This document shows, in pieces, positions 19,419 to 28,011 of a stretch of 64,000 nucleotides of DNA; within the stretch, counting starts at the first letter, position 1, and the number at the start of each line of letters is the position of its first letter. The notes under the pieces are model-generated. The model was not told the origin of the DNA. It ran no database searches and saw only the letters and a list, made by a program, of their open reading frames with translations. This DNA comes from Candidatus Rubrivivax defluviihabitans (GTDB taxonomy: Bacteria > Pseudomonadota > Gammaproteobacteria > Burkholderiales > Burkholderiaceae_C), in NCBI GenBank assembly GCA_016709385.1, contig JADJMW010000001.1, positions 434,001-498,000 of the forward strand, written 5' to 3'. The position numbers and the translations under genes were made by a program.

Positions 19419-21661
19419 GCCCTGCAGCTGCCGGTCCCGCTCTGGCGGGTGAAATCGACGGCCGTGTCGAGGGCCACCGCGACGGCCACGGCTTCGTCAT
19501 CCCCGACAACGGCGACCCCGCCATCTACCTGTCGCCACAGGAAATGCGCAGCGTGCTGCACCGCGACCGCGTGCGCGTGCGCCTGCTGCGCCTCGACCGC
19601 AAGGGCCGCCCCGAAGGCCGCGTGGTCGACATCCTGGAGCGCCGCAAGACGCCGATCATCGGCCGCTTGCTGCACGAAGGCGGGCAGTGGCTGGTGGCGC
19701 CGGAGGACAGCCGCTACGGCCAGGACATCCTGATCCCCAAGAATGCCACCGCCAGCGCCGCGGTGGGGCAGGTGGTCTCGGTGGAACTCACCGAGCCGCC
19801 GTCGCTGCATTCGCAGCCGGTGGGCCGTGTCGCCGAGGTGCTGGGCGAAATCGACGACGCCGGCATGGAGATCGAGATCGCGGTGCGCAAGTACGAGGTG
19901 CCGCACCAGTTCTCCGCCGAGACGCTGGCCGCGGCGGCGGCGCTGCCCGACCGCATCCGCGCCGTCGACCGCAAGCACCGCGTCGACCTCACCGACGTGC
20001 CGCTGGTCACGATCGACGGCGAGGACGCGCGCGACTTCGACGACGCCGTGTACTGTGAGCCGTTCAAGCGCGGCCGCGGCAAGACGGCGCTGGAGGGCTG
20101 GCGGCTGCTGGTTGCCATTGCCGACGTCAGCCACTACGTGAAGCCGGGCGAGGCGATCGACGACGACGCCTACGAGCGCGCCACCTCGGTGTACTTCCCG
20201 CGCCGCGTGATCCCCATGCTGCCCGAGAAGCTGTCCAACGGCCTGTGTTCGCTGAACCCCGGGCAGGACCGCCTGGCGATGGTCTGCGACATGGTCGTGG
20301 ACAGCGACGGCCGCATCGATGCCTACCAGTTCTACCCCGCGGTGATCCACTCGCATGCGCGGCTGACGTACACCGAGGTGGCGGCCATGCTGGCCAATAC
20401 CCGCGGCCCCGAGGCGCACAAGCGGCCGGAGATCGTGCCGCACCTGCTGCACCTGCACGAGGCCTACCGCGCCCTGCTCAAGCAGCGCGCGCAACGGGGC
20501 GCGGTGGACTTCGAGACCACCGAAACGCAGATCGTCTGCGACGAGAGCGGCCGCATCGAGAAGATCGTGCCGCGCACGCGCACCGAGGCGCACAAGCTGA
20601 TCGAGGAATCGATGCTGGCGGCCAATGTCTGCGCCGCCGAATTCATCACCGCCGGCGAGCATCCCAGCCTGTTCCGCGTGCACGAAGGCCCCACGCCGGA
20701 GAAGCGGTTGATCCTGCAGGGCTACCTGAAGGCCTTGGGCATCGGCCTGCACCTGAGTGACGACCCGGCGCCGGGCGAGTACCAGGCCATCGCGCAGGCC
20801 ACGCAGGACCGGCCCGACGCGACGCAGATCCACACCATGCTGCTGCGCTCGATGCAGCAGGCCATCTACACGGCATCGAATGCCGGCCACTTCGGCCTGG
20901 CCTACGGCGCCTATACGCACTTCACGAGTCCGATCCGGCGTTACCCCGACCTGCTGGTGCACCGTGTCATCAAGGCGCTGCTCGGCTCGCGCCGCTACCA
21001 CCTGGCGCCGAGCGAACACACGCGCGTGCCCGAAGTGCGCCGCGGCGGCAGGGTGGCGCAACGCCCGGCCAAGCCGCTGTCGCAAGAGATGGCATTGTGG
21101 GAATCGGTGGGTGCGCACTGCAGCGCCAACGAACGCCGTGCCGACGAGGCCAGCCGCGACGTCGAGGCCTGGCTGAAGTGCCGCTACATGCGCGAGCACC
21201 TGGGCGAGGAGTTCTCCGGCACCGTGAGCACCGTGACGAGCTTCGGCCTCTTCGTGACGCTGGACGCGCTGTATGTCGAAGGCCTGGTGCACATCACCGA
21301 GCTCGGCGGCGAGTACTACCGCTTCGACGAAGCGCGCCAGGAACTGCGCGGTGAACGCACCGGTATCCGCTATGCCGTGGGCGGGCGCGTGCGCGTGCAG
21401 GTCAGCCGAGTCGACCTGGACGGGCGCAAGATCGACTTCCGCGTGGTGCGCGAAGGCGAGGGCGAACGACCCCAGGTGCGCGGCGACAAGGCCCGTGCGC
21501 CCGGCTCGGCGGTGGAGGAACTGGCCAGCGTGCGCGCCACCGACCGTGCGGTGAAGACGGCATCGCGCAGCGCCAGGAGCAAGGGTGCCGCGGAAGGCGG
21601 CACGCGCTCGCGCAAGCCGGGTGCGCAGCGGCCGTCGCCCAAGCCGCGCACGCGGCGCTGA
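19397..21661 (+). CDS. rnr: Ribonuclease R, no canonical start codon
   Basis: RNase R, a processive 3'-5' exoribonuclease of the RNase II family that degrades structured RNA and takes part in rRNA and tmRNA quality control. Domains seen: cold-shock/OB segment, the catalytic RNB domain with metal-binding acidic motif (DGEDARDFDDAVY) and TSPIRRYPDLLVHR, then an S1 domain (FSGTVSTVTSFGLFVTL) and a basic tail. The conserved N-terminus (EIDGRVEGHRDGHGFVIP) lies upstream of the first in-frame ATG (19544). Between the stop at 19322 and that ATG there is no ATG, GTG or TTG in frame. An ATC at 19397 lies eight bases after a GAGG and is the best-placed start (754 residues). It may be a rare start codon or a base error. 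Confidence 0.85.
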   Translation: MKEITAPSPAAAGPALAGEIDGRVEGHRDGHGFVIPDNGDPAIYLSPQEMRSVLHRDRVRVRLLRLDRKGRPEGRVVDILERRKTPIIGRLLHEGGQWLVAPEDSRYGQDILIPKNATASAAVGQVVSVELTEPPSLHSQPVGRVAEVLGEIDDAGMEIEIAVRKYEVPHQFSAETLAAAAALPDRIRAVDRKHRVDLTDVPLVTIDGEDARDFDDAVYCEPFKRGRGKTALEGWRLLVAIADVSHYVKPGEAIDDDAYERATSVYFPRRVIPMLPEKLSNGLCSLNPGQDRLAMVCDMVVDSDGRIDAYQFYPAVIHSHARLTYTEVAAMLANTRGPEAHKRPEIVPHLLHLHEAYRALLKQRAQRGAVDFETTETQIVCDESGRIEKIVPRTRTEAHKLIEESMLAANVCAAEFITAGEHPSLFRVHEGPTPEKRLILQGYLKALGIGLHLSDDPAPGEYQAIAQATQDRPDATQIHTMLLRSMQQAIYTASNAGHFGLAYGAYTHFTSPIRRYPDLLVHRVIKALLGSRRYHLAPSEHTRVPEVRRGGRVAQRPAKPLSQEMALWESVGAHCSANERRADEASRDVEAWLKCRYMREHLGEEFSGTVSTVTSFGLFVTLDALYVEGLVHITELGGEYYRFDEARQELRGERTGIRYAVGGRVRVQVSRVDLDGRKIDFRVVREGEGERPQVRGDKARAPGSAVEELASVRATDRAVKTASRSARSKGAAEGGTRSRKPGAQRPSPKPRTRR

Positions 21662-21740
21662 GCCGCGCTGCTGGCCGGATGGGGGTGACGAACAGCGCCG
21701 CAGGCCGGGCCCGAGCATCGAAGGGCGGTTGAGGCCCGAA

Positions 21741-21757
21741 CCCGGCTCGGTGCCGGG
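21741..21757. terminator. Weak hairpin between convergent rnr and the NAD(P)HX repair gene
   Basis: CCCGGC-TCGGT-GCCGGG gives a 6-bp stem in the 120-base convergent gap 21662-21781. No U-tract follows on either strand, so a role in termination is uncertain. I see nothing else in this gap. Confidence 0.25.
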
Positions 21758-21781
21758 CCGGTCTGCATCGGCCGGCGCCGA

Positions 21782-23287
21782 TCAGGCCGAAGGCAGCCGG
21801 GCCAGCACTTCCACCAGATCGGCGGCGCGCAGCGGACCCCGGTGGCCCGCCAGCACGAACAGGTCGGCGGCGCGGCCATGCTGCCAGGCCGCGGCCACGG
21901 CCACGTCGGCGGCCGCCGCCTCGGGCTGCTGCGCCCACAGCCCGGCGGCCCAGCCGGCGAGCACGTCGCCCGTGCCGGCCGTGGCCAGAGCGGCGTTGCC
22001 TGTCGGGTTGATGTGCGTCGGCTGGCCGGCGGCCGCGATCACGCTGCCCGACCCCTTGAGCAGCACCGCCGCACCGGTGTCGGCGGCCAGTTGCCGGGCC
22101 GCCGCGAGGCGATCCCGCTGCACCTCGGCAGGGCCTGTCTGCAGCAGTCGCGCGGCCTCCAGCGGATGCGGCGTGAGCAACGTGGCCCGCCCGCGCGCGG
22201 CGCGTGCGCGCAACAGCGGCTGCAGCGCCGGGTCGACGGCGAGGGCGTTCAGCGCATCGGCGTCGAGCACCAGCCGCCCCGCATGCGACAGCAGCGGCGG
22301 CAGCGCAGCACGCACCGCCTCGCCGCCCCCGCAGCCGCAGACCACCGTGCACTGCGCCAGCAGCGCCGGCGGCGACTGCCACCAGGCCGTTCGTGCCATC
22401 AACTCCGGCCGCGCGGGGTCGAGCGTGGCCGCCTGCGGGTCGAGCAGGCTGCAGTAGACGCGGCCGGCGCCGGCGGCCAGGGCGGCGCGGGCCGCCAGCC
22501 ACGCGGCGCCCACCATGCCAGGCGCGCCGCCGACCACGGCCACGTCGCCGAGACTGCCCTTGTGCGCGGCATGCCGCCGCGGCCGCCAAGGCGGCGGCCC
22601 GCTCAGCCAGGCCGTCGGTGCATCCGCCGTCACGCCCAGCGTATCGAGCCAGAGTTCACCGGCGTGGTCGCGACCGTGGCCCGTGCAGCAGCCGGGCTTG
22701 AGCGTCAGCAGCGCCAGCGTGACGCCGGCGCGCACGGCGGCAGGGCCGAGCAGGGTGCCGGTGTCGGGGTGCAGGCCGGAGGGCAGGTCGACAGCCAGCA
22801 CCGGCGCCCGCTGTTCGTTGACGGCCGCGATGGCGGCCGCGATCAAGCCTTGCGGCGCACGCGATGCGCCGATGCCGAGCAAGGCGTCGATGCACAGGTC
22901 GGCCTCGTCCCCGTCGAGGCTGCCAATGTCGATGGCCACGCCGGCCTGCTGCGCATCGCTCAGCGCCTGCGCGGCGTCGGCCGGCAGGCGATTCGGATCG
23001 GCCAGCAGACTGACATGGGCCGCCACGCCGGCCGCGCACAGGTGGCGCGCCGCGACCAGGCCGTCGCCCCCGTTGTTGCCCGGGCCGGCCAGCACATGCA
23101 CCCGCCGTGCCTGCGGCGCCCAGGCCATGGCCAGCCGGGCGACGGCCAGGCCGGCGTGCGCCATCAGCAGATGAGGAGCGTGCAGTGCCAGGGCCGCGTG
23201 TTCGGCAGCGCGTGACGCATCGGCGTCGTGCAAGGGCCACGGACCGCCCGTGGCCGAGATGCGGGTGATGCCGTCGTGCACGCTCAT
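21782..23287 (-). CDS. nnr: Bifunctional NAD(P)H-hydrate epimerase / ADP-dependent dehydratase
   Basis: 501-residue metabolite-repair enzyme. The N-terminal YjeF_N epimerase domain (GPGNNGGDGLVAARHL) interconverts R- and S-NAD(P)HX, and the C-terminal ribokinase-like domain (YjeF_C, with GTGDVLAGWAAGLW) dehydrates S-NAD(P)HX back to NAD(P)H using ADP. Both domains are complete in one chain, as in E. coli YjeF/Nnr. ATG at 23287 gives the family N-terminus; the frame is open further upstream opposite other sequence but without homology. It follows the dadA-like gene by 62 bases on the same strand, so the two may be co-transcribed. The biochemical link to dadA is not obvious. Confidence 0.92.
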   Translation of the reverse strand: MSVHDGITRISATGGPWPLHDADASRAAEHAALALHAPHLLMAHAGLAVARLAMAWAPQARRVHVLAGPGNNGGDGLVAARHLCAAGVAAHVSLLADPNRLPADAAQALSDAQQAGVAIDIGSLDGDEADLCIDALLGIGASRAPQGLIAAAIAAVNEQRAPVLAVDLPSGLHPDTGTLLGPAAVRAGVTLALLTLKPGCCTGHGRDHAGELWLDTLGVTADAPTAWLSGPPPWRPRRHAAHKGSLGDVAVVGGAPGMVGAAWLAARAALAAGAGRVYCSLLDPQAATLDPARPELMARTAWWQSPPALLAQCTVVCGCGGGEAVRAALPPLLSHAGRLVLDADALNALAVDPALQPLLRARAARGRATLLTPHPLEAARLLQTGPAEVQRDRLAAARQLAADTGAAVLLKGSGSVIAAAGQPTHINPTGNAALATAGTGDVLAGWAAGLWAQQPEAAAADVAVAAAWQHGRAADLFVLAGHRGPLRAADLVEVLARLPSA

Positions 23288-23349
23288 GCGCCGATTGTCG
23301 CGCCGCGTGGCGCGGTTCGATGCTGCGGCATCGCGCCAAACCGGGCAGG

Positions 23350-24606
23350 TCAACGCAGGCGTTCCGCGGTCAGTCCGGACATGTCCAGCGGCGCCTCGCG
23401 TCCGGCAACCGTTTCCGCGAGCACACGCGCCGAACCGCAGGCCAGCGTCCAGCCGCTGGCACCGTGGCCCAGGTTGAGCCAGACGCCGGGCGCACCGCTG
23501 GCCCCCAGCACCGGCGCACCGTCGGGCAGCGTCGGCTGCGCACCCTTCCAGTGCTGCGCCTGGCGCGTGAGCGCCGCGCCGGGAAACCAGTCGTCGAGCA
23601 CGCGGTACAGGCTGCGCAGCGCCGCCGGATCGATGCGGTCGAGCCGGCCGCCGACTTCGGCCACGCCGGCGACCCGTATGCGCTGGCCCAGCCGCGTGAT
23701 GGTGACCCGGTGGCCTTCGTCCATCAAGGCCGCGCGGGGCCCCGGCGGCGGGTGGCCGTCGATGTGCCGCACCGGCGCCGTCACCGAATGGCCGTGGATC
23801 GGCGCCAGCGGCAGCTTCAGGCCGATCGAAGCCAGCAGCGCATTGGCCTGCACCCCAGCGCACAGCACCACGGCGTCGAATTCGTGGACCCGCCCGTCAC
23901 CGGTGGCCAGCGTCGGCCGGGCGCCGGGCGCCAGGCTGCGCACCTCGGTGTCGAAGCGAAAGCCTGCACCCAGGCGCTGTGCCTCGGCCTTGAGAAGGTG
24001 CGCGAAGTGGCGGCAGTTCCCCACGCCGTCCTGCGGCAGATGGATGGCGGCGGCCAGCGCGGTCTCGGGGCTGAGGCCCGGTTCGAGCTGCCTGCAGCGC
24101 GCCGCGTCCACCACGTCGTGGGCGACGCCGGCTTCGCGCAGCAGCGCCAGCCCGGGCTGCGCCCGCGCCAGATCGCGCTCGGTGCGCAGCAGCACCAGGA
24201 AACCGGGCATCTGCTGGAAGTCCAGGCGCAGCAGCCGGGTCAATTCCAGCAGCCGTTCGCAGCTGAACTGCGCCAGGCGCTGCAGCGCGGCCCGGTGGCC
24301 CGCATGCACCTGCGGCCGGCAGGCGCGCCACCAGCGCCATAGCCAGGGCAGATGCGGCAGCGCGTTCCAGCCGCCCAGTCGTACGGCGGCAGGGCGGCTC
24401 AGCAATCGTTGCAGCAGCTGGAGCCGCAGGCCGGGTGCCGTCCAGGGTGCCACGTAGCCGGCGGACAGCACGCCTGCATCGGCGAAGCTCGCCTCGGCGG
24501 CCACGCTGTTGCGGCGTTCGAAGACGGTGACCTCCAGGCCCAGCGCGGCCAGCTCGTAGGCGGTGGTCACGCCCACGATGCCGGCGCCGACCACGGCGAC
24601 GCGCAT
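23350..24606 (-). CDS. dadA: D-amino acid dehydrogenase, DadA-like FAD oxidoreductase
   Basis: 418-residue DAO-family flavoprotein. The N-terminal Rossmann motif VGAGIVGVTTAYELAALG binds FAD, and the C-terminal region has the usual LGHGASGWTLACGSARVLAE signature. DadA oxidatively deaminates D-amino acids (mainly D-alanine), feeding electrons to the respiratory chain. I chose ATG 24606 because GGAG lies seven bases upstream; ATG 24612 adds two residues. There is no neighbouring alanine racemase, so substrate assignment is by family only. Related glycine/D-amino acid oxidases are the alternative. Confidence 0.8.
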   Translation of the reverse strand: MRVAVVGAGIVGVTTAYELAALGLEVTVFERRNSVAAEASFADAGVLSAGYVAPWTAPGLRLQLLQRLLSRPAAVRLGGWNALPHLPWLWRWWRACRPQVHAGHRAALQRLAQFSCERLLELTRLLRLDFQQMPGFLVLLRTERDLARAQPGLALLREAGVAHDVVDAARCRQLEPGLSPETALAAAIHLPQDGVGNCRHFAHLLKAEAQRLGAGFRFDTEVRSLAPGARPTLATGDGRVHEFDAVVLCAGVQANALLASIGLKLPLAPIHGHSVTAPVRHIDGHPPPGPRAALMDEGHRVTITRLGQRIRVAGVAEVGGRLDRIDPAALRSLYRVLDDWFPGAALTRQAQHWKGAQPTLPDGAPVLGASGAPGVWLNLGHGASGWTLACGSARVLAETVAGREAPLDMSGLTAERLR

Positions 24607-24635
24607 CGTCATGCTCCGGCCCGGCGCGGGCCGCG

Positions 24636-24644
24636 TGCTAACAT
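24636..24644 (+). promoter_or_regulatory. Extended -10 promoter candidate for the rpsB operon
   Basis: TG-C-TAACAT matches the extended -10 pattern TGnTATAAT at five of six core bases (TAACAT vs TATAAT: four core matches plus the TG). It would start transcription near 24651, about 210 bases before rpsB, and just before the perfect palindrome CCTCGATCGAGG (24656-24667). No -35 is apparent, as expected for this class. Confidence 0.4.
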
Positions 24645-24650
24645 CTGCAG

Positions 24651-24860
24651 GTTTGCCTCGATCGAGGTTGGGATTCTGGGTGGTGCGGTGCCGTCGGCTC
24701 GCGCCGTTCACGGCCCCGATGTCGTGTCTTTCAGAGGCAGGCAAATCGCGAACCCGACCGAACCGACAGGTGTCGTTGTGCCGCGTGGCGTTCCTCCCCG
24801 GAACGGCGCCGTGCCCAGCGATTCAGCGGCGGGATTCTAGACTCAACCTTCGGAGTTTCC
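24651..24860 (+). promoter_or_regulatory. Long rpsB leader with hairpins
   Basis: The 254-base gap between divergent dadA and rpsB holds no gene. Its rpsB-proximal part contains a CCTCGATCGAGG palindrome (24656-24667) and a 6-bp hairpin CGTTCC-TCCCC-GGAACG (24789-24805). Leaders binding ribosomal protein S2 regulate rpsB-tsf in other bacteria; whether this leader does so is inference from position and length. Confidence 0.35.
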
Positions 24861-25604
24861 ATGACTGTCTCCATGCGTGAAATGCTGGAAGCGGGCGTCC
24901 ATTTCGGACACCAGACCCGCTTCTGGAACCCCAAGATGGCCCCGTACATCTACGGCCATCGCAACAAGATCCACATCATCAACCTCGAGAAGACGCAGCC
25001 GCTCTTCGAGGAAGCGATGAAATTCGTGCGCAAGCTCTCCAGCAAGCGCGGCACCATCCTGATGATCGGCACCAAGCGCCAGGCGCGCGAGGTCATCGCC
25101 ATGGAGGCGCAGCGCTGCGGCATGCCGTATGTCGACCAGCGCTGGCTCGGCGGCATGCTCACCAACTTCAAGACGGTGAAGGGCTCGCTGAAGAAGCTCA
25201 AGGACATGCAGGTGACCAAGGAAGCGGGCACCGAAGCCATGATCAAGAAGGAAGCCCTCATGTTCGACCGCGAGCTGGCCAAGCTCGAGAAGGACATCGG
25301 CGGCATCCAGGACATGGGCGCGCTGCCCGACGCCATGTTCGTCATCGACGTCGGCTTCCACAAGATCGCGGTGGCCGAGGCCAGGAAGCTGGGCATCCCG
25401 GTGATCGGCATCGTCGACACCAACCACTCGCCGATCGGCATCGACTACGTGATCCCCGGCAACGACGACTCGGCCAAGGCCGTGGCGCTGTATGCCCGTG
25501 CCGTGGCCGACGCCGTGCTGGAAGGCAAGGCGAATGCCACCAGCGAGGTGGTACAGGCCGTCGCCGGTGGTGACGAGTTCGTGGAAGTCAACGAAGAAGC
25601 CTGA
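24861..25604 (+). CDS. rpsB: 30S ribosomal protein S2
   Basis: 247-residue S2 of the small ribosomal subunit, required for S1 binding and mRNA docking. Family motifs are intact from MREMLEAGVHFGHQTRFWNP through GTKRQAREVI and the RWLGGMLTNF signature. The ATG follows CGGAG by six bases. First gene of rpsB-tsf-pyrH-frr, an order conserved in proteobacteria; tsf follows after 115 bases. Confidence 0.98.
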   Translation: MTVSMREMLEAGVHFGHQTRFWNPKMAPYIYGHRNKIHIINLEKTQPLFEEAMKFVRKLSSKRGTILMIGTKRQAREVIAMEAQRCGMPYVDQRWLGGMLTNFKTVKGSLKKLKDMQVTKEAGTEAMIKKEALMFDRELAKLEKDIGGIQDMGALPDAMFVIDVGFHKIAVAEARKLGIPVIGIVDTNHSPIGIDYVIPGNDDSAKAVALYARAVADAVLEGKANATSEVVQAVAGGDEFVEVNEEA

Positions 25605-25719
25605 CCACGGCGTCCCCTGTGTCCGCGGCGCCCATGGCGCCGCGCTGCCTTCCCCGCCACCGGGTCGCGACGTCCTCGCCCCAAGGCCCGGTGGTCGACC
25701 GTATTTCATGGAGAGAACG

Positions 25720-26640
25720 ATGCCCGCAATCACTGCAAGCATGGTGGCCGAGCTGCGTGCCAAGACCGACGCGCCGATGATGGAGTGCAAGAAGGCACTC
25801 ATCGAGGCCGAAGGCGACGCCGCCCGCGCCGAGGAAATCCTGCGCGTCAAGCTCGGCAGCAAGGCCAGCAAGGCCGCATCGCGCATCACCGCCGAAGGCG
25901 TGATCGCTGCCGCGGTGCACGGCAGCACTGGCGCGCTGGTCGAGGTCAACTGCGAGACCGACTTCGTTTCCAAGAACGACTCGTTCCTGGCCTTCACCCG
26001 GTCCTGCGCCGAGCTCGTGGCCGAACATGCCCCGGCCGACGTGGCGGCGCTGTCGGCGCTGCCGATGTCTCAGGACGGCTTCGGCCCCACGGTCGAAGAC
26101 GTGCGCAAGGGCCTGATCGGCAAGATCGGCGAGAACATGGCGGTGCGCCGCTTCAAGCGTTATGCCGGCGGCGGCGCGCTGGCCAGCTACCTGCACGGCA
26201 CGCGCATCGGCGTCATCGTCGAATATGCGGGCGACGCGGTGGCGGCCAAGGACGTGGCCATGCACGTGGCGGCCATGAAGCCCAAGTCGCTGGCCACCTC
26301 CGACGTGCCGGCCGAACTGATCGAGGTCGAACGCCGGGTGGCCGCCGAGAAGGCCGCCGAAGACTCGGCCAAGGCCGTGGCCGAAGGCAAGCCGGCGCAG
26401 TCGGCCGAGATCGTGGCGCGGCGCGTGGAAGGTTCGGTGCAGAAGTTCCTGAAGGAGGTCTCGCTGCTCAACCAGCCCTTCGTCAAGAACGACAAGCAGA
26501 CCGTGGAGCAGATGCTCAAGGAAAAGGCCACGAAGGTGGCCGGCTTCACGCTCTACGTGGTCGGCGAGGGCATCGAGAAGAAGGTCGACGACTTCGCCGC
26601 CGAAGTGGCGGCCCAGGTCGCCGCGGCCAAGGCGCAGTAA
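25720..26640 (+). CDS. tsf: Translation elongation factor Ts
   Basis: 306-residue EF-Ts, the guanine-nucleotide exchange factor for EF-Tu. The N-terminal UBA-like region MVAELRAKTDAPMMECKKAL and the core motif VEVNCETDFVSKNDSF are present; the DFV/F residues contact EF-Tu. ATG 25720 is chosen because GGAG at 25710-25713 is well spaced; an in-frame ATG at 25708 adds four residues. It is slightly longer than the E. coli protein because of insertions in the C-terminal half. Confidence 0.97.
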   Translation: MPAITASMVAELRAKTDAPMMECKKALIEAEGDAARAEEILRVKLGSKASKAASRITAEGVIAAAVHGSTGALVEVNCETDFVSKNDSFLAFTRSCAELVAEHAPADVAALSALPMSQDGFGPTVEDVRKGLIGKIGENMAVRRFKRYAGGGALASYLHGTRIGVIVEYAGDAVAAKDVAMHVAAMKPKSLATSDVPAELIEVERRVAAEKAAEDSAKAVAEGKPAQSAEIVARRVEGSVQKFLKEVSLLNQPFVKNDKQTVEQMLKEKATKVAGFTLYVVGEGIEKKVDDFAAEVAAQVAAAKAQ

Positions 26641-26710
26641 GGCGGCTGGAGGTGCAAGGGGGCGCGGGATGTGCCGCCTTACACTGCAGGCTTTGGACGG
26701 AGTGGAATCG

Positions 26711-27421
26711 ATGCCGGCGTACAAGCGCATCCTGCTGAAGCTTTCGGGCGAGGCCTTGATGGGCGACGATGCCTACGGCATCAACCGCGCCACCATCGTG
26801 CGCATGGTGCGCGAGGTGCAGGGCATCACGGCGCTGGGTTGCGAGGTCGCGGTGGTGATCGGCGGCGGCAATATTTTCCGCGGCGTGGCCGGCGGCTCGG
26901 TGGGCATGGACCGCGCCACCGCCGACTACATGGGCATGCTGGCCACGGTCATGAACGCGCTGGCACTGGCCGACACCATGCGCCAGGAAGGCATGACGGC
27001 GCGCGTGATGTCGGCCATCAGCATCGAGCAGGTGGTCGAGCCCTATGTGCGCCCCAAGGCCCTGCAGTACCTCGAAGAGGGCAAGGTCGTGGTCTTCGCC
27101 GCCGGCACCGGCAACCCCTTCTTCACCACCGACACCGCCGCGGCGTTGCGCGGCGCCGAGATCGGCGCCGAGATCGTGCTCAAGGCGACCAAGGTCGACG
27201 GCGTCTACAGCGCCGACCCGCACAAGGACCCGCACGCCACCCGCTACGCGCGCATCGGCTTCGACGAGGCCATTTCCCGGAACCTGCAGGTGATGGACGC
27301 CACCGCCTTTGCGCTGTGCCGCGACCAGAAGCTGCCCATCAAGGTGTTCAGCATCAACAAGCCCGGCGCCCTGCAGCGCGTGGTGATGGGCGAGGACGAG
27401 GGCACCCTGGTGCATGTTTGA
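26711..27421 (+). CDS. pyrH: Uridylate kinase
   Basis: 236-residue UMP kinase of the amino-acid-kinase fold, converting UMP to UDP and allosterically controlled by GTP and UTP. Motifs RILLKLSGEALMG, GGGNIFRG and GTGNPFFTTDTAA are intact. ATG 26711 is the family start; an upstream in-frame ATG (26669) adds unrelated residues. It lies 70 bases after tsf and 15 before frr. Confidence 0.97.
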   Translation: MPAYKRILLKLSGEALMGDDAYGINRATIVRMVREVQGITALGCEVAVVIGGGNIFRGVAGGSVGMDRATADYMGMLATVMNALALADTMRQEGMTARVMSAISIEQVVEPYVRPKALQYLEEGKVVVFAAGTGNPFFTTDTAAALRGAEIGAEIVLKATKVDGVYSADPHKDPHATRYARIGFDEAISRNLQVMDATAFALCRDQKLPIKVFSINKPGALQRVVMGEDEGTLVHV

Positions 27422-27436
27422 GGAGCCGCATCCGCC

Positions 27437-27997
27437 ATGACCATCGAAGACATCAAGAAGACCGCCGAGCAGAAGATGGGCAAGACCATCGAGGCCTTCA
27501 AGAACGAGTTGCACAAGATCCGCACCGGCCGCGCCCACCCCGGGCTGCTGGACCAGGTGCATGTCGACTACTACGGCTCGTCTGTGCCGATCAGCCAGGT
27601 CGCCAACGTGACGCTGCTCGACGCCCGCACGATCAGCGTGCAGCCCTGGGAAAAAGGCATGGGGCCGAAGATCGAGAAGGCCATCCGCGAATCCGACCTG
27701 GGGCTCAACCCGTCGTCGCAGGGCGACCTGCTGCGCGTGCCGATGCCGGCGCTGACCGAGGAGCGCCGCAAGGAGCTGACCAAGGTCGTGCGCCACACCG
27801 GAGAGGAAGCGCGCATCGCCGTGCGCAGCGTGCGCCGCGAGGCCAACGAGCACCTGAAGCGGCTGCTCAAGGACAAGGCGGTTGCCGAGGACGACGAGCG
27901 CCGGGCCCAGGACGAGGTGCAGCGCCTGACCGACCGCGTCATTGCCGAGATCGACCGCCTCGTGCATGGCAAGGAAGCGGAGGTGATGGCGGTCTGA
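27437..27997 (+). CDS. frr: Ribosome recycling factor
   Basis: 186-residue RRF, which with EF-G splits post-termination ribosomes. The full family sequence is visible (KIRTGRAHPGLLDQVHVDYY, SDLGLNPSSQGDLLRVPMP, EERRKELTKVVR). The length matches the canonical 185-residue protein. It is followed 14 bases later by uppS. Confidence 0.98.
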   Translation: MTIEDIKKTAEQKMGKTIEAFKNELHKIRTGRAHPGLLDQVHVDYYGSSVPISQVANVTLLDARTISVQPWEKGMGPKIEKAIRESDLGLNPSSQGDLLRVPMPALTEERRKELTKVVRHTGEEARIAVRSVRREANEHLKRLLKDKAVAEDDERRAQDEVQRLTDRVIAEIDRLVHGKEAEVMAV

Positions 27998-28011
27998 AGC
28001 GGCTGCCATCC

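Noticed and set aside
19544..21661. rnr beginning at ATG 19544
   Set aside because: This would remove about 49 residues, including the conserved EIDGRVEGHRDGHGFVIP segment that aligns with RNase R N-termini.
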